NCBI GenBank assembly: GCA_038207585.1
Contig: JBBQZP010000004.1
Span: 1-64,000, forward strand
Reading direction: 5' to 3'
Source: JBBQZP01 sp038207585
Lineage (GTDB): Bacteria; Pseudomonadota; Alphaproteobacteria; Rhodobacterales; Rhodobacteraceae
Length of the DNA stretch: 64,000 bases
A program made the translations under genes and the position numbers. Below, in pieces: positions 1 through 9,250 of the stretch. Below the pieces are notes generated by a model. The model ran no database searches, was not told the origin of the DNA, and saw only the letters and a program-made list of their open reading frames with translations. Each line of letters opens with the position of its first letter. Positions within the stretch are counted from its first letter, which is position 1.

Positions 1-1486
1 CTCGGTAAGACACTTGAAGCGGGTCTGATCACCTCGGAATTGGCGCTCCGCGGCCGGGCTAACAGGATACTTGTCATCACCACACGGGCGATGCTGACCC
101 AGTTCCAGAAAGAATTCTGGACCCGGTTCTCGATCCCGCTCGCCCGGCTTGACAGCGCCGCAATCCGCCGCAATCCGCCGCATGCGCAACCGGATCCCGG
201 CCCACTACAATGTCTTTGATCAGTTCGACCGGTCCATCGTCTCGATCGACACCCTGAAACGTGACACGCAAATCCGGGACGCGCTGAAACATTCCTACTG
301 GGACCTGATCATCATAGACGAGGCGCATAACGCAGCCGCCCGGAAGAACACAGCAGGCACGATCGCGCAAAGAGCGGAGCTGGCACAGCTCTTGTCGCGG
401 CGAACCGACTCCCTACTCCTGCTGACGGCGACCCCGCATGACGGGTCACAGGAAAGCTTCGCAAGCTTAATCTCCATGCTTGACCCGACCCGGCTGCACC
501 GTTCCGATATCGAAGATCTGGTCGTGCGCCGGTTCCGGTCCTCGCCCGAAGTGGTCGCTGACATCGGTCGGCAGGTCCCCAAGCGGGAGATGTTTCCCCG
601 TCGCTTCCCGATCAGTCCAGAGGAAGAGGTGGCCTATCAATCCATCGCGGAGCTTCATCTCGATCTGGATGCGCAGGAGACGCGTGGACGCGCAATCGAC
701 CTATTCCGGACGAAGATAGCCAAGGCGATCTTCTCCAGCCCGGCGGCCTGTCATGAAACGCTTGAGCGGCGGATCCGAGGGATCGAGAACGGGACGGCCG
801 GCGGGACCGAGGCGGATCGGGACCGGTTGCGGGCGCTTGCTGATCAGGTGGTAGCCATCGATACTGGCGATTTGAGCAAGTACCAAGAGCTACTGCTGCT
901 CGTGCGACAACTGCGTTGGACCGGAAAATCAACGCGGGACCGCTTGGTCATATTCTCGGAACGGATCGCGACCGTCGCGTGGCTCGCCGAGCGGTTGCGC
1001 GAGGACCTGAATCTCGCGGCAGATCAAGTGGCCCGAGTCGATGGGAGCAGTGTAGAGGCGGATGTCCGAACCCAGGAGGTCATCGAGGCGTTCGGCCAGG
1101 AACGGTCCCCAATCCGGATCCTGATCGCCTCCGACATGGCATCCGAGGGGTTGAACCTGCATTTCAAGTGTCATCGGCTAATTCATTTCGATCTGCCCTG
1201 GTCGCTTCTGCGGTTCCAACAACGCAACGGGCGGATTGACCGCTATGGTCAGGACCGACCGCCGCAGATCAGCTACTTCGTTGGCGAGAGCACGCATCCG
1301 AAGGTGCGGCAGATGTGGGTCCTCGAGAAGCTTGTCGCGAAGGATGAGGCAGCCCAGGCGGGTGTCGGAGACCCAGCGGTATTTCTTGGCGCGGGGGACG
1401 CAGAGGGAGAAGAAGCAGTTGTTGCAGAGGCGATCTCGTCCGGGATTGGTGCGGATCAGCGCCTCGGGGCGCACGCCGTTGCGTAA
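1..1486 (+). pseudogene. SNF2/RapA-type DEAH helicase, partial and frameshifted
   Basis: The reading frame at base 1 opens with the tail of Walker A (LGKT, bases 1-12) and continues through motif Ia to about base 171. It then hits a 10-base tandem duplication (161-180) that shifts it to a stop within about 40 bases. Removing one copy restores a continuous protein. The second frame carries the DEAH box (317-328), LTATPH, an ILIASDMASEGLNLH-type motif V and QRNGRIDRYGQ motif VI. That order fits SNF2/RapA-like helicases such as those of defence islands (DrmD-like is possible, not shown). Homology stops near 1455, where phnF sequence begins, so the C-terminus is lost. The start lies outside the window. 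Probably non-functional. Confidence 0.8.
161..180. repeat. 10-bp tandem duplication causing frameshift
   Basis: The unit CAATCCGCCG occurs twice in direct succession. With one copy, the helicase reads ...DSAAIRRMRNRIPAHYN in a single frame; with two copies it is shifted by one base. The duplication is therefore the lesion that splits the helicase. It could be replication slippage or an assembly error. Confidence 0.85.
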
Positions 1487-1910
1487 GGTTACCCGGCTGG
1501 AGACGCGGGCGGCATCGGAGCGTGAGGCAGAGGCACTGGCGATTGAAAGGGGCGATCCGGTGCATGTTGTCGAAGGGATATCGCTGTCTGACGGGCAACC
1601 CATTGCCATGTTCCGCTCAGTGTTTCCGGCTGGGCGGTTGGCGGGCTTGCTGGCCGTGCTGGCGCAGGAGCCTTCGGTAACAAAGGCGCTCGCGGCCTGC
1701 GGGGTCAGCGATTACACCCGCGCGCAGACGCGGCTGACCGCGAAACTGGCCGATGCAGTGATGGCGCTGGCGTTGCAGATCAAACCCGGCGCGCCAGTGC
1801 TGCGGTCGGTCGCTGTTAATGTCGATGTGCAGGGCGTGCCTGTGGAATTCGGCACCACATGGTTTGTGGGCGACCGGGTGACGCTGACCGTGGCCCCGGA
1901 TCAGCCGTGA
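1455..1910 (+). pseudogene. phnF: phnF remnant: UTRA ligand domain of GntR-family regulator
   Basis: From ISASGRTPLRKV onward the frame matches the C-terminal UTRA effector domain of the phosphonate-utilisation repressor PhnF and ends at 1910. The N-terminal GntR winged helix, normally about 75 residues, is missing, because upstream sequence in this frame is the shadow of the helicase. No DNA-binding product can be made. The gene converges on the hexapeptide transferase, with a 10-base overlap of the 3' ends (1901-1910). In related genomes phnF sits next to the C-P lyase genes; these would have lain to the left and are absent here. Family assignment is good; the exact junction is uncertain within about 1440-1458. 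Confidence 0.82.
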
Positions 1911-2566
1911 TGCTTTTCCAAAAACGCCTCGGCCTCGTGTGTGCGAAAATCACTCAGCGCCGCGCGCAGGCGGGCGTGGTCCCAATCCCACCAGGCAAGT
2001 GCCATCAACCGATCAATCACCCCGGGGGCAAAGCGCGGGCGCAGCGGCGTGGCGGGGCATCCTGCTACGATCATAAAGGGCGGCACATCACGGGTCACAA
2101 CCGCGCCTGAAGCGACGATGGCGCCTGCGCCCAGCGTGACCTCGGGCTTGATGATCGCCCCGTGCCCGATCCAGCAATCGGGGCCAAGAACGGTGCGGCG
2201 CGACTCGCGGGCGGCGAAAAAGGCTGGGTCGTCCTCGGCATCCGGCCAGTAATAGGACGAGCGATAGAGGAAATGGTGCTGTGCCGCATGGGCAAAAGGA
2301 TGGTCCGTCGGCCCGATCCGGGTCATCGCGGCGATGTTGGCAAAGCGGCCGACGCTGGTGTTGGCAATGTCGGCATAGCGGTCGCAATAGGCATAGGCGT
2401 GGAAGGTCGAATGCAGCACACGCGACCCTTCGCCGACTTCGGTCCACCCCTCAAAGTCCGACGTATGGGTCAGGCAGCCGGGGTGGATCAGCGCGCCATC
2501 CGGGGAGAGCCGTGTCTTTGGTGACGCGTCAGGTCTGGCGGAAGCCTCTGGGGACGATGTTTGCAC
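1901..2566 (-). CDS. Phosphonate-cluster hexapeptide-repeat acetyltransferase
   Basis: The 221-residue protein has left-handed beta-helix hexapeptide repeats (GPDCWIGHGAIIKPEVTLGAG region, about residues 125-150) and the closing NPP-like VVTRDVPPFMIVAGCPA segment typical of xenobiotic/CAT-type acyltransferases. Phosphonate operons carry a dedicated subfamily of this type; the substrate is not established. The start is GTG two bases after the phnE stop, with AAGGGGG as ribosome site inside the end of phnE, so it is the last gene of the phnCDEE unit. Its substrate could be an aminophosphonate or an unrelated amine. Confidence 0.82.
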   Translation of the reverse strand: MQTSSPEASARPDASPKTRLSPDGALIHPGCLTHTSDFEGWTEVGEGSRVLHSTFHAYAYCDRYADIANTSVGRFANIAAMTRIGPTDHPFAHAAQHHFLYRSSYYWPDAEDDPAFFAARESRRTVLGPDCWIGHGAIIKPEVTLGAGAIVASGAVVTRDVPPFMIVAGCPATPLRPRFAPGVIDRLMALAWWDWDHARLRAALSDFRTHEAEAFLEKHHG

Positions 2567-2568
2567 TT

Positions 2569-3894
2569 CTATGCCCCCTTAATCAGCTTGCGCCGCAGCC
2601 AGCCCGAGAGGGTATCCATCAGCATCACCATCAGAATGATCAGGGTCATGTAATAGCCGACCTCCTCCCAATCCTTTTGGGTCTGGATGGCTTGGGTCAA
2701 CAACAGCCCGATGCCGCCGCCGACGATGGCGCCGATCACCGTCGCGCTGCGGGTGTTGGATTCCAGATGATACAGAATCTGCGACAGCAGCACGGGTGTG
2801 ACCTGTGGAATCACCCCGAAGCGCGCGCGCAACGCCGCATTGGCGCCGGTAGAGCGCACGCCCTCGACCTGTTTCTCGTCTATGTTCTCCAGCGCCTCTG
2901 AGAACAGTTTGCCGAAGGATCCGGTATCGGTCAGTAAAATCGCCAGCGCCCCGGTCATCGGGCCGGGGCCGAAGGCACGGGACAGGATGATGGTCCAGAT
3001 CAGCCCATCGACACCGCGCACGAAATCAAACACCCACCGGGTGGCGCCGCGCACCAGCCGGATGGGCATGAAGTTCGACGCCGCCACAAACCCCAGCGGC
3101 AGGGCGATGATCGCGGCGCCAAAGGTGCCGAGGAAGGCCATCAGCATCGTCTCGAAAATGGCCCAGACCACATCGCCGTGCCGCCACATGCGGTTGGTCC
3201 AGAAATCCTGCACCATATGGGTGATGTTGGCGCGATCGGGGTCCACACGGGGGCCAAGGGTGACCATCTGCAGCAACGCCAAAGGGGATTTGCCATAGAA
3301 CGGGCTATCAAGGGTGAAAAAGAACAGCTCCCACCCTGCGGAGTATTTGAACGTTTCGATCCGCGAGCGGGTATAGGTCACGCGGCCCGCATCGGTGGTC
3401 AGGGTGACGCGGGTGTCTGATGCGTTGATCCAGTCGGGCGTGGTGCCATCGGGGGTGGTCACAACCAGACCGCCTGCGCCGGGGGCGACATTGATGGTGC
3501 CATAGCCGGGCAGGGCATAGGTCATCGCGTCGCCTGCGTAGGTGACGATATTGCCCGCGCCAAGGTCGATAACGGTTTGCCCATCCGTTTGCGTCACCCA
3601 ATCGGACAGCGTGCCGGGGGGGTAGGTGCCCTTGTTCTCGCCCTCAATCGCGACGGTGACATCGCCTGTGCGGTTGTCGCGCTGGACATGGGTTTTGTAG
3701 CTTACGAAATCCGACATCAGGATGCGGGCATTGTCCATCCGGGCGCGGTCAGCGAGGCCGAGGATATCAAAGGCAAAGAAGACATAGGTCAGATAGGCCA
3801 GAATGATCCCCGGCACGGCAAAGGAAACCATCCGTTTGCGATCCAGCCGGGCGATCACGCTTTCGGTAAAGGCGGGGGTGAGGGTGGCGGTCAT
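2569..3894 (-). CDS. phnE: Phosphonate ABC transporter permease PhnE (long form)
   Basis: Inner-membrane permease of 441 residues. It has one N-terminal membrane segment (about 25-45), a large extra-cytoplasmic insertion (about 55-200) and then the permease core, with an EAA-like loop near VEGVRSTGANAALRARFGVIPQV (about 345-365). Rhodobacteraceae often carry two PhnE proteins, one long and one short, acting as a heterodimer; this is the long one. It overlaps the upstream phnE by 4 bases (ATGA), pointing to translational coupling. Confidence 0.92.
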   Translation of the reverse strand: MTATLTPAFTESVIARLDRKRMVSFAVPGIILAYLTYVFFAFDILGLADRARMDNARILMSDFVSYKTHVQRDNRTGDVTVAIEGENKGTYPPGTLSDWVTQTDGQTVIDLGAGNIVTYAGDAMTYALPGYGTINVAPGAGGLVVTTPDGTTPDWINASDTRVTLTTDAGRVTYTRSRIETFKYSAGWELFFFTLDSPFYGKSPLALLQMVTLGPRVDPDRANITHMVQDFWTNRMWRHGDVVWAIFETMLMAFLGTFGAAIIALPLGFVAASNFMPIRLVRGATRWVFDFVRGVDGLIWTIILSRAFGPGPMTGALAILLTDTGSFGKLFSEALENIDEKQVEGVRSTGANAALRARFGVIPQVTPVLLSQILYHLESNTRSATVIGAIVGGGIGLLLTQAIQTQKDWEEVGYYMTLIILMVMLMDTLSGWLRRKLIKGA

Positions 3895-4775
3895 GGGCGG
3901 GCCCCTTTGGTCATACGGGTGCGGAAATGATCAGAGATGCGGTCGATGATCACGATTGTGGCGAACAACAGAAGGAAGATCGCGACCACCTGATCGTATT
4001 TCCCCATGCCCCATTGCATCGCGATTTTCAGGTCATACCCGATGCCGCCAGAGCCGACGAACCCAAGGATGGCTGAGGCGCGCACGTTGATCTCGAACCT
4101 GAGCATCGCATAGGACAGCCAGTTCGGTGCGACCTGCGGCACCACGCCCAGCCACATCCGCTGCCCCCATGTCGCCCCGACGGAAGCCAACCCCTCGACA
4201 GGTTTCAGTTCGGCGTTTTCGGCCACCTCGGAGAACAATTTACCAAGCGCGCCTGCGGTATGGATGGCGATGGCGATCATCGCAGGCACCGGGCCACCGC
4301 CCAGAATATAGATCAGCACCAACGCCACCACGATTTCGGGCACCGCGCGACAGGCATCCATCACCCGGCGCAGCACGGGCACCGCGCGTGGCCATCGCGC
4401 CAGCCCGCGCGTGCAAAGCAGCGCCAGCACCATCGCGATCAACGCGCCGATCAGGGTGGAGACTGCCGCGATGTTGATCGTCTCCAGCAAGGACGGCAGG
4501 AATTGCAGCAGATACCCCGGCAGATTGGCCCGGTTGCGCCATGCCTCGGATATGACCTCGGACGGGAACGCGCCCAGCATGTGCAGGCCTTCCCAGAAGC
4601 CGCCGGCATTGCGCTCGTCTGCCAGCATGAAGCCCGACGCCATGATGGCGATAAACATCACCAGCAAGATGCCGCCATACATCCGTTTGCGGCGCACCAT
4701 TTCAAGATAGGCTTCGGTGGTGGGGGCCAAGGGTGGCACGCCCACACCGGCCGTGGTGTTTGTCAGATCAGCCAT
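3891..4775 (-). CDS. phnE: Phosphonate ABC transporter permease PhnE (short form)
   Basis: This 294-residue inner-membrane permease has about six hydrophobic segments and the conserved coupling loop KPVEGLASVGATWGQRMWLG. The start is placed at ATG 4775 (MADLTNTT), which follows a GGGGGTGG ribosome site; an upstream in-frame start would run through the hairpin at 4799-4824. It is separated from phnD by that hairpin and overlaps the long phnE by 4 bases. It forms the channel with the other PhnE and is driven by PhnC. Confidence 0.92.
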   Translation of the reverse strand: MADLTNTTAGVGVPPLAPTTEAYLEMVRRKRMYGGILLVMFIAIMASGFMLADERNAGGFWEGLHMLGAFPSEVISEAWRNRANLPGYLLQFLPSLLETINIAAVSTLIGALIAMVLALLCTRGLARWPRAVPVLRRVMDACRAVPEIVVALVLIYILGGGPVPAMIAIAIHTAGALGKLFSEVAENAELKPVEGLASVGATWGQRMWLGVVPQVAPNWLSYAMLRFEINVRASAILGFVGSGGIGYDLKIAMQWGMGKYDQVVAIFLLLFATIVIIDRISDHFRTRMTKGARP

Positions 4776-4798
4776 TGCCACCCCCAAATGAAAAACGA

Positions 4799-4824
4799 CC
4801 GGGCCCTCATAGTTGAGAGCCCGG
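4799..4824 (-). terminator. Terminator-like hairpin between phnD and phnE
   Basis: On the minus strand an 11-bp stem (CCGGGCUCUCA with UGAGGGCCCGG, one G-U pair, loop ACUA) is followed by GUCGUUUUUC. It sits after the phnD stop and before the phnE start, so it would terminate part of the transcripts and leave the periplasmic binding protein in excess over the permeases. It could also act as a 3' stabiliser. Confidence 0.7.
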
Positions 4825-4841
4825 CCTTGCGTCATGAAAAC

Positions 4842-5735
4842 TCAGTTGGTCTGCAGTTTGCGGGCGGCAATGATGCCATCATACTCGGGAAGCGTGACTG
4901 GCACGAAGTCCAGCGCATCGCCCGCCGCAACACCGTAGGCGCAGGCCTTATCAGTTTCATGAAGGTCAGCGGTCAGTTTGATGACCTTGTCCTTCACGTC
5001 CTGCGGCAGGGCAGAGCGCACGACCATTGGACCTTCGGGGATCAGCTTGGACTGCCAGATCTGCACCAGATCGTTCATATCCACCAGACCGGCATCGGCG
5101 GCGCGACGGAAGGCACCCGAATTGTAACCGTCTTCCCAGTTGCCCAAGCCGTCGGCCCAAGACACGCCCGCCGCAAAATCGCCATTGGCGACGCCGATGA
5201 TGGTCTGCTCATGCCCGCCCGAGAATTTTACCTCGGAGAAATACTGGTCCAAGGGGCCATAGGTGGCGGTCAACTCGGCACCTGGGACCAGATAGCCCGA
5301 AGTGGAGTTCGGCTCGCCAAAGGCAAAAACCTTGCCCTTTGCATCTTCGATCTTGGTGATGCCACTGTCCTTGCGGGCAAAACCAAAGGAATAGTAGCCC
5401 GTCGATCCATCAAGGTTCTGCTTGGTCAGCGCGAGGTCCACGGCGGACGGGTCGGTCAGGTATATCTTGGCAAAGGCAGACGCGCCCAGCCATGCCATAT
5501 CCAGTGATCCGCCCAGCAGGCCCTGAATCACGCCATCATAGTCGGCGGGTGTGAACAATTTGACCGGAACGCCAAGCTCAGCCTCGATCAGGGCGCGATA
5601 GCATTCCTGCGAGGTCAGGCGATCCTGCGCGTTCTCGCCGCCAAGGATGCCGATATTGAATTCGGTGATCTCTTGCGCCATGGCAGCCGGGGCAAGAAGG
5701 GACAGGATCGCGGTGGCAGTCAGCAGCTTTTTCAT
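4842..5735 (-). CDS. phnD: Phosphonate-binding periplasmic protein PhnD
   Basis: Periplasmic solute-binding protein of 297 residues with a Sec signal peptide (MKKLLTATAILSLLAPAAMA, cut before QEITEF). The mature part has PhnD-type features: an early NIGILGGENAQ strand, a PADYDGVIQGLLGG segment, and GEPNSTSGYLVPG in the ligand cleft. It delivers phosphonate, or perhaps phosphite or phosphate esters, to the PhnE pair. It lies 48 bases after phnC in the same operon. Confidence 0.94.
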   Translation of the reverse strand: MKKLLTATAILSLLAPAAMAQEITEFNIGILGGENAQDRLTSQECYRALIEAELGVPVKLFTPADYDGVIQGLLGGSLDMAWLGASAFAKIYLTDPSAVDLALTKQNLDGSTGYYSFGFARKDSGITKIEDAKGKVFAFGEPNSTSGYLVPGAELTATYGPLDQYFSEVKFSGGHEQTIIGVANGDFAAGVSWADGLGNWEDGYNSGAFRRAADAGLVDMNDLVQIWQSKLIPEGPMVVRSALPQDVKDKVIKLTADLHETDKACAYGVAAGDALDFVPVTLPEYDGIIAARKLQTN

Positions 5736-5783
5736 GGTCTCTCCATGGGTTTCACCCCGTATTGGGGCATTTGGGTAAAAGTG

Positions 5784-6602
5784 TCAGGACAGAAGCAGAT
5801 CCGCATAGGTGCGGTCGGCACTTGTGTCCTTGGGGATGGCCGTCGAGGTGGCGTCCTCGTTAAAGCTGGCGTCGGCGCCGTAGATGTCGCGCGCCGCGCC
5901 GGTAGAAAGCTGGTCCGGGGAGCCGTCGAAAACGATGCGCCCGTCGCGCATGCCGATCACCCGGTCACAATAGCGGCGCGCGGTATCAAGGGTGTGCAGG
6001 TTGGCAATCACCATGCGCCCGTCTTCGACATTGATGCGTTTCAGGGTGTCCATCACCACCTGCGCATTCATCGGGTCAAGGCTGGCGATGGGCTCGTCAG
6101 CCAGAATGATCTTGGGGTCTTGCATCAGCGCACGCGCGATGGCCACGCGCTGCTGTTGGCCACCCGACAGCGCCTCGGCCCGCTTTGGCGCTTGTTCAAC
6201 AATCCCAAGCCGGTCAAGGATTTCCAGCGCGCGCAGAATATCGGCGCGGGGCCACAGGTTGAACATGGTCTGCATGGTAGAGCGGCGGTTCAAAATGCCG
6301 TGCAGCACGTTGGAGGCTACATCCAGTCGCGGCACCAGATTGAACTGCTGGAAGATCATCGCGCAGTGCGATTGCCAGGCGCGGGCCTGCGATCCGCGCA
6401 AGCCCGCGATATCGCGCCCCTCGAACAGGATCTGGCCGGAACTGACATCTGTGAGCCGATTGATCATGCGCAGGAGGGTGGATTTTCCCGCACCCGAGCG
6501 GCCGATGATGCCAACGAAACTGGCGCCACCAACCGAAAAGCTGGCGTTATCGACGGCGGCCTTATGACCAAACAGGCGGCTGACGCCCCTTACTTCCAGC
6601 AT
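5784..6602 (-). CDS. phnC: Phosphonate ABC transporter ATPase PhnC
   Basis: Cytoplasmic ABC ATPase of 272 residues, with Walker A GRSGAGKST (34-42), signature LSGGQQQRV (about 145) and Walker B IILADEP (about 165). It is the first gene of phnCDEE. ATG 6602 is preferred because GGGGGA lies seven bases before it; TTG 6608 is an alternative. A Pho-box-like repeat lies 66 bases upstream, so the operon is probably induced by phosphate starvation. Confidence 0.94.
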   Translation of the reverse strand: MLEVRGVSRLFGHKAAVDNASFSVGGASFVGIIGRSGAGKSTLLRMINRLTDVSSGQILFEGRDIAGLRGSQARAWQSHCAMIFQQFNLVPRLDVASNVLHGILNRRSTMQTMFNLWPRADILRALEILDRLGIVEQAPKRAEALSGGQQQRVAIARALMQDPKIILADEPIASLDPMNAQVVMDTLKRINVEDGRMVIANLHTLDTARRYCDRVIGMRDGRIVFDGSPDQLSTGAARDIYGADASFNEDATSTAIPKDTSADRTYADLLLS

Positions 6603-6667
6603 GTGCAAATCCCCCGACAGCTTGCGCTTTTGCTAAGGGCGCTGTGTAACGCTGGTGCGAGGTCTTC

Positions 6668-6685
6668 GTGAAAGTTGCGTGACGC
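6668..6685 (-). promoter_or_regulatory. Pho-box-like site upstream of phnC
   Basis: On the minus strand the sequence is GCGTCAC-GCAA-CTTTCAC: two 7-mers separated by four bases, an 11-base period. This is the layout of the alphaproteobacterial PhoB box (CTGTCAY-N4-CTGTCAY). Each half differs from the consensus at one or two positions. Confidence 0.6.
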
Positions 6686-6693
6686 AGGTGCTT

Positions 6694-7599
6694 TCAACAG
6701 CGCACATGACGTGGCCAGACAAAGGTTTCCTCGATAGCCGTTTGCCCGCTTTCATCTAGACCCATCGTAAGGCGGCGAAGGTGGGTCGCCACATCGGGTC
6801 GCGCAACATTTTGTAGGCTTTTCGCGCTGATCGGTGCGCCAAGCGTGACCGCCAGTGGCTTGCCTTCCAGACGCCGGGTTTCATGAAAGATCAACGCAAG
6901 GCGCAGTGCATAGGATAGATGACTTGCCATCTGGAACAGGCGTGAGTTCTGGCCGCTGAAATGCACGGGCAGGGTTGTGACCCCCGGCAAGGTAGCCAGA
7001 CGGCCCACAAACGGGTGCCAGTCAGAATCAACCGCCGCGCCTCGCAAGGGTCGGTTTGCCGTAGCAATGCCGCCGCCCGGAAAGATCGCAACCACTTGCC
7101 CATCTGCCAGCAAACGCGCCGCACGCTTGCGCGTCTCTCCCGTCAGGCGCCGCGCTTCCGGCGTGCCCGCGAAATCAACCGGCAGAAGGTGCGGTTGGAC
7201 TTCGGGGATATCGCACAACACGCTGTTGGTCAGAATATGGACATTGCCGCGCAGTCGCATACCCAGATGGCCCAGCATCAGGCCGTCAACAATTCCGAAG
7301 GGATGATTGGCCACCAATAGCAAGCCACCCGAGGGGGGCAGCGCGCGCAGATGGTCCTGACCCTTGATTTCGGGGCAAAGCCGCAACACCCGCATCGCTG
7401 CATCAAAAACCGGCTCGAACAGACGTTTGTCATAGGCGTTCCAGTCGTCATACAGGGCTTGAAGCCGGGGGCGGCCTGCCAACGCCTCGAACGTGCGGAT
7501 CATGGTGCGGCGCAAGGCGCTTTGCCGCGGATGGGCGTAACTCAGGGCTGTTGCGGGGCTGTGCGGCGCGGTCTCGAAGGGCAAGGTGTCAATGAACAT
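6694..7599 (-). CDS. Lysophospholipid/1-acylglycerol-type acyltransferase
   Basis: This 301-residue protein carries the PlsC-like acyltransferase motif I in the form NHPFGIVDG (98-106) and a FPGGG motif III (173-177). That pattern is typical of the OlsA/haemolysin-like branch, in which acyl chains are moved onto a lyso-lipid at the inner membrane. Start ATG 7599 is chosen for the AGGAG site six bases upstream. It is divergent from the following phytase-like gene. A link to phosphate starvation, for instance through phosphorus-free ornithine lipids, is only an inference from location. Confidence 0.85.
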   Translation of the reverse strand: MFIDTLPFETAPHSPATALSYAHPRQSALRRTMIRTFEALAGRPRLQALYDDWNAYDKRLFEPVFDAAMRVLRLCPEIKGQDHLRALPPSGGLLLVANHPFGIVDGLMLGHLGMRLRGNVHILTNSVLCDIPEVQPHLLPVDFAGTPEARRLTGETRKRAARLLADGQVVAIFPGGGIATANRPLRGAAVDSDWHPFVGRLATLPGVTTLPVHFSGQNSRLFQMASHLSYALRLALIFHETRRLEGKPLAVTLGAPISAKSLQNVARPDVATHLRRLTMGLDESGQTAIEETFVWPRHVRC

Positions 7600-7863
7600 G
7601 ACATGCTCCTGTCGGTGGCACGATGGTCGCACTGGGACGGGCTGTTCCGGGCGATCCATCGCGGGTTTCAGCGATTTCGGTATCAGCGCTTGATGGCGGC
7701 ACAGCTACATTTAAGCGACAGGCGCATGACAAAGCGCGCGCATCGCGCCGGATTTCGGCGGGGCGCGCTGGCCGGTTTCCGGGTGTCACACAATCATAAT
7801 GGGCCTTTCGTGAAGGTGTAGTCTTTGGCCCGCATCCCTTTGGTGACACCTTGGGAGAACATC

Positions 7864-9207
7864 ATGAAATTTACAGTTATGTCTGCGGCTCTGCTGGCCC
7901 TTGCCACCCCCCTTGCCGCACAGGAAACCTATCCTTCACAACTCGCAGGCCATGCCCTGCTGCCTGCCCTGACCTTGATCGCCCCACCGGACGACGCCCC
8001 GCGTGATGCATGGATCAGTGGCAAGTTCACCGGCCCTGCGCGCAACAACGTGCCGATGTCGGTGCCCGGCGATACAGGCGCGATGCATGGCAAGCGTCTG
8101 ACCGGGATCAATCTGCCATTCATTGGCCAGCCGTTGCAGGGCTTTTCGGGTTTTGCGATGGACCGTGCCGAAGACGGGTCGGTCTATGTGCTGACGGATA
8201 ATGGCTTTGGCTCCAAGGCCAACAGCCCCGACACCATGCTGTTCTTCAGCCGGATGATCGCGGATTTTGAGACCGGCGCGGTTGATATCAAGGAAACCGT
8301 TTTCCTACATGACCCGGATTTCAAGGTGCCCTTTCGCATCTCGTGGGATGCCACCGACGGCCGCTATCTGACGGGTGCTGATTTCGATCTGGAAAGTATC
8401 CAGCGTATCGGTGACAGCATTTGGATCGGGGATGAGTTCGGCCCCTACCTGGTCGAGGCCGCGCTCGATGGCCGGATCAAGGGTGTTTACCGGACCATGA
8501 TGGGCGGCGCGCAGTTGAAAAGCGCCGACACCCCCGGCATTTCTGCGACATCGGTGATGGGCACGGATTGGACCGTGCCGCGCTCGGGCGGGTATGAGGG
8601 CATGGCCCTGCAACCCGGCACCGGCCTGTTGTGGGGCATGCTGGAAAAGCCGCTGCTGGGCGAGGATGGCAAGCCCGAGGGCGATTTTCTGCGCGTTCTG
8701 GCCTTTGATCCGGCCAAGCGTGACTGGACCGGGGCGAGCTTCAAGTTCAGGCTCGCCGAAGGGGCCACAGCCATCGGGGATTTCAACTTCATCGACGAAA
8801 CCCGCGCGCTGGTGATCGAGCGCGACAATGGCGAGGGCGAGCCGTCGCTGAAATGTGCGGGCGATCCGGCGCCTGACTGCTTTCCCCTGCCTGCCATGGT
8901 CAAGCATGTCGTTCTGATTGATACCGCCAGCATTGATGCCGATGGCTTCGTGCGCCGCATCGGGCAGGTTGACCTGATGAACATCGCAGACCCCGAGGGC
9001 GTTGCCCGCCTTACCACCGATGGCGGAGAGGCCGGACGCTTCAGCCTGCCGTTTTTTACTATCGAGGATGTGATGAAAGTGGATGACACGCATATCATGG
9101 TCGCAATCGACAACAACCTGCCGTTCTCATCTGGGCGCAAGTTGAACGCGGCGGCGGATAATGAAGTCGTGCTGCTGAGTGTGCCGGAATTTCTGGCGGC
9201 AGAGTGA
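7864..9207 (+). CDS. Secreted esterase-like protein of phytase family
   Basis: Exported protein of 447 residues with a signal peptide (MKFTVMSAALLALATPLAA, about 1-19). The mature chain has the blade-like repeats of the phytase-like beta-propeller family (GFSGFAMDRAEDGSVYVLTDNGFG, WIGDEFGPYLVE, and GGYEGMALQPG segments). Members are predicted phosphoesterases of the periplasm. The start ATG 7864 follows GGGAG. Flanking phosphonate and ugp genes suggest it releases phosphate or phosphodiesters for uptake. The catalytic residues are not known to me. Confidence 0.82.
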   Translation: MKFTVMSAALLALATPLAAQETYPSQLAGHALLPALTLIAPPDDAPRDAWISGKFTGPARNNVPMSVPGDTGAMHGKRLTGINLPFIGQPLQGFSGFAMDRAEDGSVYVLTDNGFGSKANSPDTMLFFSRMIADFETGAVDIKETVFLHDPDFKVPFRISWDATDGRYLTGADFDLESIQRIGDSIWIGDEFGPYLVEAALDGRIKGVYRTMMGGAQLKSADTPGISATSVMGTDWTVPRSGGYEGMALQPGTGLLWGMLEKPLLGEDGKPEGDFLRVLAFDPAKRDWTGASFKFRLAEGATAIGDFNFIDETRALVIERDNGEGEPSLKCAGDPAPDCFPLPAMVKHVVLIDTASIDADGFVRRIGQVDLMNIADPEGVARLTTDGGEAGRFSLPFFTIEDVMKVDDTHIMVAIDNNLPFSSGRKLNAAADNEVVLLSVPEFLAAE

Positions 9208-9220
9208 CAGGTCAATGACC

Positions 9221-9250
9221 GCCCCCGGTAAGCCATTTGCGTCCGGGGGC
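9221..9250 (+). terminator. GC-rich hairpin after phytase-like gene
   Basis: A perfect 8-bp stem, GCCCCCGG with CCGGGGGC, closes a 14-base loop 13 bases after the stop codon. The following run (AGATTATTG) is only weakly T-rich, so termination may be partial. Confidence 0.5.

Noticed and set aside
1..1455. Intact DISARM or other named multi-gene defence system at the left edge
   Set aside because: Only one broken helicase is visible; no methyltransferase, DUF1998 or PLD gene is in the window, so naming a system is not supported.
4260..5507. Long plus-strand open frame opposite phnD/phnE
   Set aside because: Low-complexity His/Gln/Arg-rich translation with no domain; it mirrors well-supported minus-strand genes.
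7783..7800. Possible Pho box before the 447-residue phytase-like gene
   Set aside because: The first half GTGTCAC is good but the second, TCATAAT, matches only three of seven positions.
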